Part shown: one piece after another, positions 61,120 to 64,000 of the stretch
Layout of the letters: the number at the start of each line of letters is the position of its first letter
Position numbering within the stretch: position 1 is the stretch's first letter
Origin: Opitutaceae bacterium
GTDB lineage: Bacteria; Verrucomicrobiota; Verrucomicrobiia; Opitutales; Opitutaceae
Direction: 5' to 3'
NCBI GenBank assembly: GCA_041395105.1
Contig: JAWLBB010000003.1
Coordinates: forward strand, 372,001-436,000
DNA length: 64,000 nt
Position numbers and translations under genes: made by a program
The notes under the pieces: generated by a model
Seen by the model: the letters and a program-made list of their open reading frames with translations, nothing else
Databases searched by the model: none
What the model was told of the DNA's origin: nothing

Positions 61120-62931
61120 GTGAATATCCGATCCATCATCAGCCCCCACTGGGTACGTTCCGTCTGGAGCGTGGCGATCCACCCTCCGATTCATTTCTTC
61201 CCGTTCAGTCGGGCGGTCAGAAGCTACGGCCTTCGCGACTTCCTCCGGGACGCTCGGGCGGCCGGGCCGGTTGCCGTCGTCGCCTTCATCCAAGGCATGA
61301 CCTGCGCCTCGATCGCCGGACTCCCCATCGAATACGGCATTCTCTCTGCCATCGTCGCGGCCATCATGGGAGGCGTCTTTTCCGGTTCCCGATTGCTGGT
61401 CATCGGACCCACCAACGCCATTGCGATCCTGGTTTTCAGCACCCTGGCGGCTTCTGATTTCTCCTTAACGGAAAAAGCGGTCGCCATGCCGGCCCTTCTC
61501 CTGATGACGGGCCTCATCCTGATCGCGGCCTCCTGGTTCCGGATCGCCAGCCTGACCCAATATGTTTCCCGCAGTGTGGTGACGGCCTACCTGACCGGGG
61601 CCGCCGGGATGATTGCCATTACCCAACTCAAGTACGCGCTCGGCCTCAACATCGAAGAGACCGGCATCCTCCTGCAGAACCTGTTTGAGACCGTCCGGCA
61701 ACTCCCTTCGACTCACCTGCCCAGCCTGGTCGTGGCCCTGTCGACCGGCCTGGTCTTTGTGCTCTTCCACTTCCGGGTGCGCGCCGTCCCCGCCTCGGTG
61801 GCCGCCTTTCTTGCCGGAAGCGGCGCGGCCCTCATCGCACATTCACTCGGCTACACCCTCGTTCCGGTGGCCGTCGTTTCCCCGGATTTGCTTCCCTCGG
61901 GCGAATTCGCGATCAGCTTCGACCTGATCAGTCTGCTTTCCCGAGTGGCCCTCGCCATCGCGCTCATGTCCTTTCTGGAAACCTCCGTCATCGGAAAGTC
62001 CAACGCCGCCCGCACCGGAGTGCGGTTCGATGGAAACCAGCAGATGTTCGCCATCGGCATGGCCAATCTGACCGCTGCCTTTTCATCCGGCATGCCTGTT
62101 TCAGGATCACGGACCCGATCGCAACTCAACCTTCAACTCGGCGCGGTCACACCCGTCGCCGCCGTTCTCAGCGGCGTCTTCTGCGTAGTCATCTTCATTC
62201 TCGTCCGTCCTTTTGTCATCGATCTGACCCGTCCCGTCCTCGCCACCGTCGCCATCGGCATCACCATGACTCTGGTAGATCGCGACGCCTTCCGGGTCAT
62301 CCTGCGCTCCACTCCATCCGATGTCCTCGTCCTCACGGTCACCCTGCTCTCGTGTCTTTTTTTTCCTCTCGATGCCGCGCTCTACCTGGGCGCAGGCCTT
62401 TCGATCGTCTTTTTCCTCAAGAAGGTCGGCGTGCCCGAACTGGTAGAATACGCGTTCACTGAAGATGGGCACCTTGCCGAAATCGCCAGAAGGGACCGCC
62501 GTTCCGAACCCGACATCTCCATCGTCCACGTGGAAGGTGACCTCTTCTTCGGAGCGGCCGAACTCTTCCTCGATCAGGCACGGCGGGTTTTTGAAGATCC
62601 CAACCTCAAGGTGATCATCCTGCGCATGAAGAACGCCCATCACCTGGATGCGACCTGCGCGATGGCGATCCGTGAACTGCTCGAGTTCGCGAAAAAGAGC
62701 GACCGGCATATCATCGTATCCGGGGCTCACCGACAGATCTTCCGGGTGTTCCGCAATTCCGGCCTGCTGGATCTGCTGGGAAGGAAGAATTTCTTCATGG
62801 AAGTGCCCTCAAACCCGACCGTCTCCACCCGAAACGCCCTGAAACGGGCCCAGACACTTCTGGGTCAACAGAAGGCAAATATCCGCATCTACGTCGACCC
62901 CGCCAAACAGAACGCCAAAGCCGCGCCCTGA
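61120..62931 (+). CDS. SulP-family inorganic anion transporter with STAS domain, copy 1
   Basis: 603 residues from the GTG at 61120; the start is uncertain, as a TTG at 61018 would add 34 residues that resemble no SulP leader. The family signature is VVAFIQGMTCASIAGLPIEY with LVIGPTNAIAILVFSTL and SNAARTGVRFDGNQQMFAIG followed by SGSRTRSQLNLQLGAVTP. A C-terminal STAS domain begins ISIVHVEGDLFFGAAELFLD with IILRMKNAHHLDATCAMAI. SulP proteins carry sulfate, bicarbonate or other anions. The second SulP gene starts 27 bases after the stop, in the same direction. Confidence 0.85.
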   Translation: MNIRSIISPHWVRSVWSVAIHPPIHFFPFSRAVRSYGLRDFLRDARAAGPVAVVAFIQGMTCASIAGLPIEYGILSAIVAAIMGGVFSGSRLLVIGPTNAIAILVFSTLAASDFSLTEKAVAMPALLLMTGLILIAASWFRIASLTQYVSRSVVTAYLTGAAGMIAITQLKYALGLNIEETGILLQNLFETVRQLPSTHLPSLVVALSTGLVFVLFHFRVRAVPASVAAFLAGSGAALIAHSLGYTLVPVAVVSPDLLPSGEFAISFDLISLLSRVALAIALMSFLETSVIGKSNAARTGVRFDGNQQMFAIGMANLTAAFSSGMPVSGSRTRSQLNLQLGAVTPVAAVLSGVFCVVIFILVRPFVIDLTRPVLATVAIGITMTLVDRDAFRVILRSTPSDVLVLTVTLLSCLFFPLDAALYLGAGLSIVFFLKKVGVPELVEYAFTEDGHLAEIARRDRRSEPDISIVHVEGDLFFGAAELFLDQARRVFEDPNLKVIILRMKNAHHLDATCAMAIRELLEFAKKSDRHIIVSGAHRQIFRVFRNSGLLDLLGRKNFFMEVPSNPTVSTRNALKRAQTLLGQQKANIRIYVDPAKQNAKAAP

Positions 62932-62958
62932 ACCGCCGGTCAGCTTCCCCTACCCGCC

Positions 62959-64000
62959 GTGGGCCACCATCTTCATCGTATTACGTCGCGGTTCTCCGGG
63001 CGATTCTCCGTCCCGGTCATCGACCTGTTCCCTTTTCGGAACGTGGTTGCCGGCTACAACTCCGCCCAGGCCAGGGCCGACCTGTCCGCGGGACTCAACG
63101 TCGCCCTTCTTGCCTTTCCCCAAGGCATGGCCTACGCTCTGATTGCGGGCCTGCCCATCCAGTATGGCCTGTTTGGTTCAGCCATCGCCACCATCGTCGG
63201 ACCACTCTTTGCCGGATCCCGATTCATCGTCCTCGGCCCGACAAACGCCACCTCGGTGCTCCTGCTGAGCACCTTTCTCGCGATCGGTATTCCGGAAAAC
63301 GAGCGGGCGACCCTTTTGCCGATCATCCTCTGTCTGACCGCGCTCTTCCAGATTGTCGGCGCCTACCTCAATGTCGCCACTCTCATCCAGTTCATCTCGC
63401 GCAGTGTCGTCGTCGGATACATCACGGCGGCGGCGGTCCTTATCATGGCGAATCAGGTTCAGAACATACTCGGTTTCAAGATCTCCGGGGCCTCGACCTT
63501 CGCCGACGTCGTCACGCGCACATTCGAGTCCCTGCCGCAGACCCGCTGGTCCACCGTTGCCCTCAGCCTTCTGACCGGCGCCATCTTCCTCGCCCTCCGG
63601 CGTTGGTTCGGTCGCTTGCCCAATGTCGCCATCACCCTCGTCCTTGCCAGTCTCGTCGCCTTCGGTTTCCGCCACATCGGTTTCGGGGTCGAAACCCTGA
63701 AGGCCGTTACTGCCGATTCGTTTTCCATCACCCTGCCCCACCTCGATCTGGCCAATGCCGGAGTCCTGATCAGTGCCGCTCTGGCCATCTCCTTCCTCTC
63801 CGTTCTCGAGGGTTCTTCCATCGGAAAATCCCTTGCCGCCATGTCCGGCGCCCGCCTCAACACCAACCAGGAACTCTTCAGCATGGGCATGGCCAATCTG
63901 GCCTGCGGATTCTTCAACGGAATGCCCGCCTCAGGCTCCCTCACCCGTTCCGTGCTCAACTGGACCAGCGGCGCCGCCACTCCCATGGCCAGCATTTTCT
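62959..64000 (+). CDS. SulP-family inorganic anion transporter, copy 2 (partial)
   Basis: The frame opens with a GTG at 62959 and is still open at the window edge, giving about 347 residues. It has the same SulP elements as copy 1: SAGLNVALLAFPQGMAYALI with AGLPIQYGLFGSAIATIVG, SRFIVLGPTNATSVLLLSTF, SRSVVVGYITAAAVLIMANQ, LEGSSIGKSLAAMSGARLNT and GMPASGSLTRSVLNWTSGAA. The sequence is clearly diverged from copy 1. The STAS domain lies beyond the window, if present. A tandem pair could form a heteromeric carrier or cover different anions. Confidence 0.85.
   Translation, partial: MGHHLHRITSRFSGRFSVPVIDLFPFRNVVAGYNSAQARADLSAGLNVALLAFPQGMAYALIAGLPIQYGLFGSAIATIVGPLFAGSRFIVLGPTNATSVLLLSTFLAIGIPENERATLLPIILCLTALFQIVGAYLNVATLIQFISRSVVVGYITAAAVLIMANQVQNILGFKISGASTFADVVTRTFESLPQTRWSTVALSLLTGAIFLALRRWFGRLPNVAITLVLASLVAFGFRHIGFGVETLKAVTADSFSITLPHLDLANAGVLISAALAISFLSVLEGSSIGKSLAAMSGARLNTNQELFSMGMANLACGFFNGMPASGSLTRSVLNWTSGAATPMASIF

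Overview
The window is 64 kb of GC-rich bacterial chromosome with dense genes in short operons and no rRNA, phage, transposase or CRISPR locus. RNase HIII beside RNase HII, DUF5069 proteins, tandem heparinase-II/III-like proteins, DUF4252, several ThuA, xylose-isomerase-type and Gfo/Idh/MocA proteins, and many TTG/GTG starts suggest a member of Verrucomicrobiota, probably class Opitutia (Opitutales/Opitutaceae-like). This is inferred from gene content, not from a marker tree.

Layout. 1-6.3 kb: housekeeping and small operons (YqgE, dCMP deaminase, a lytic transglycosylase, a methyltransferase/flavoprotein pair, YbaY-like lipoprotein, Nudix hydrolase, ThuA-like protein, TrpF). 6.5-12.2 kb: a DegT aminotransferase, the haem/sirohaem pair hemC and cobA-hemD, then tRNA-Val, ilvH and ilvC in one direction. 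12.6-19.1 kb: EamA transporter, BaiN-type flavoprotein, alpha/beta hydrolase, a Cys-rich CusF-like periplasmic copper protein, a DEAD-box helicase, a metallophosphoesterase and a stand-alone cyclic-nucleotide-binding protein.

19.1-40.4 kb is an accessory carbohydrate-catabolism region. It holds an HpcH/HpaI aldolase next to a glucarate-dehydratase-family enzyme, sugar isomerases, a medium-chain dehydrogenase, an SDR, a fused isomerase-oxidoreductase, an MFS sugar carrier, two 775-residue heparinase-II/III-like proteins without signal peptides, a lactonase-type amidohydrolase and two APH-fold kinases. The simplest reading is import and cytoplasmic breakdown of acidic oligosaccharides, with acid-sugar dehydration and aldol cleavage giving pyruvate-level products.

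40.4-46.5 kb is a module bounded by two nearly identical ~273-bp MITE-like elements in opposite orientation. Inside are a DUF2132 protein, a CoA-binding protein, a fused gamma-alpha 2-oxoacid:acceptor oxidoreductase subunit, its beta subunit, and a 516-residue protein that resembles a degenerate thiamine-diphosphate region of pyruvate:ferredoxin oxidoreductase.

46.5-64 kb is mostly housekeeping: rnhB, rnhC, mutY, a sugar isomerase, rpsU with a clear terminator, dnaE, xylB, an aspartate aminotransferase, a ribbon-helix-helix protein with a histone-H1-like tail, a UgpC/MsmK-type ABC ATPase, a LolA-like protein, secG and two tandem SulP transporters (the second cut by the window edge). Several families of short palindromic (REP-like) repeats are scattered through the intergenic spaces.
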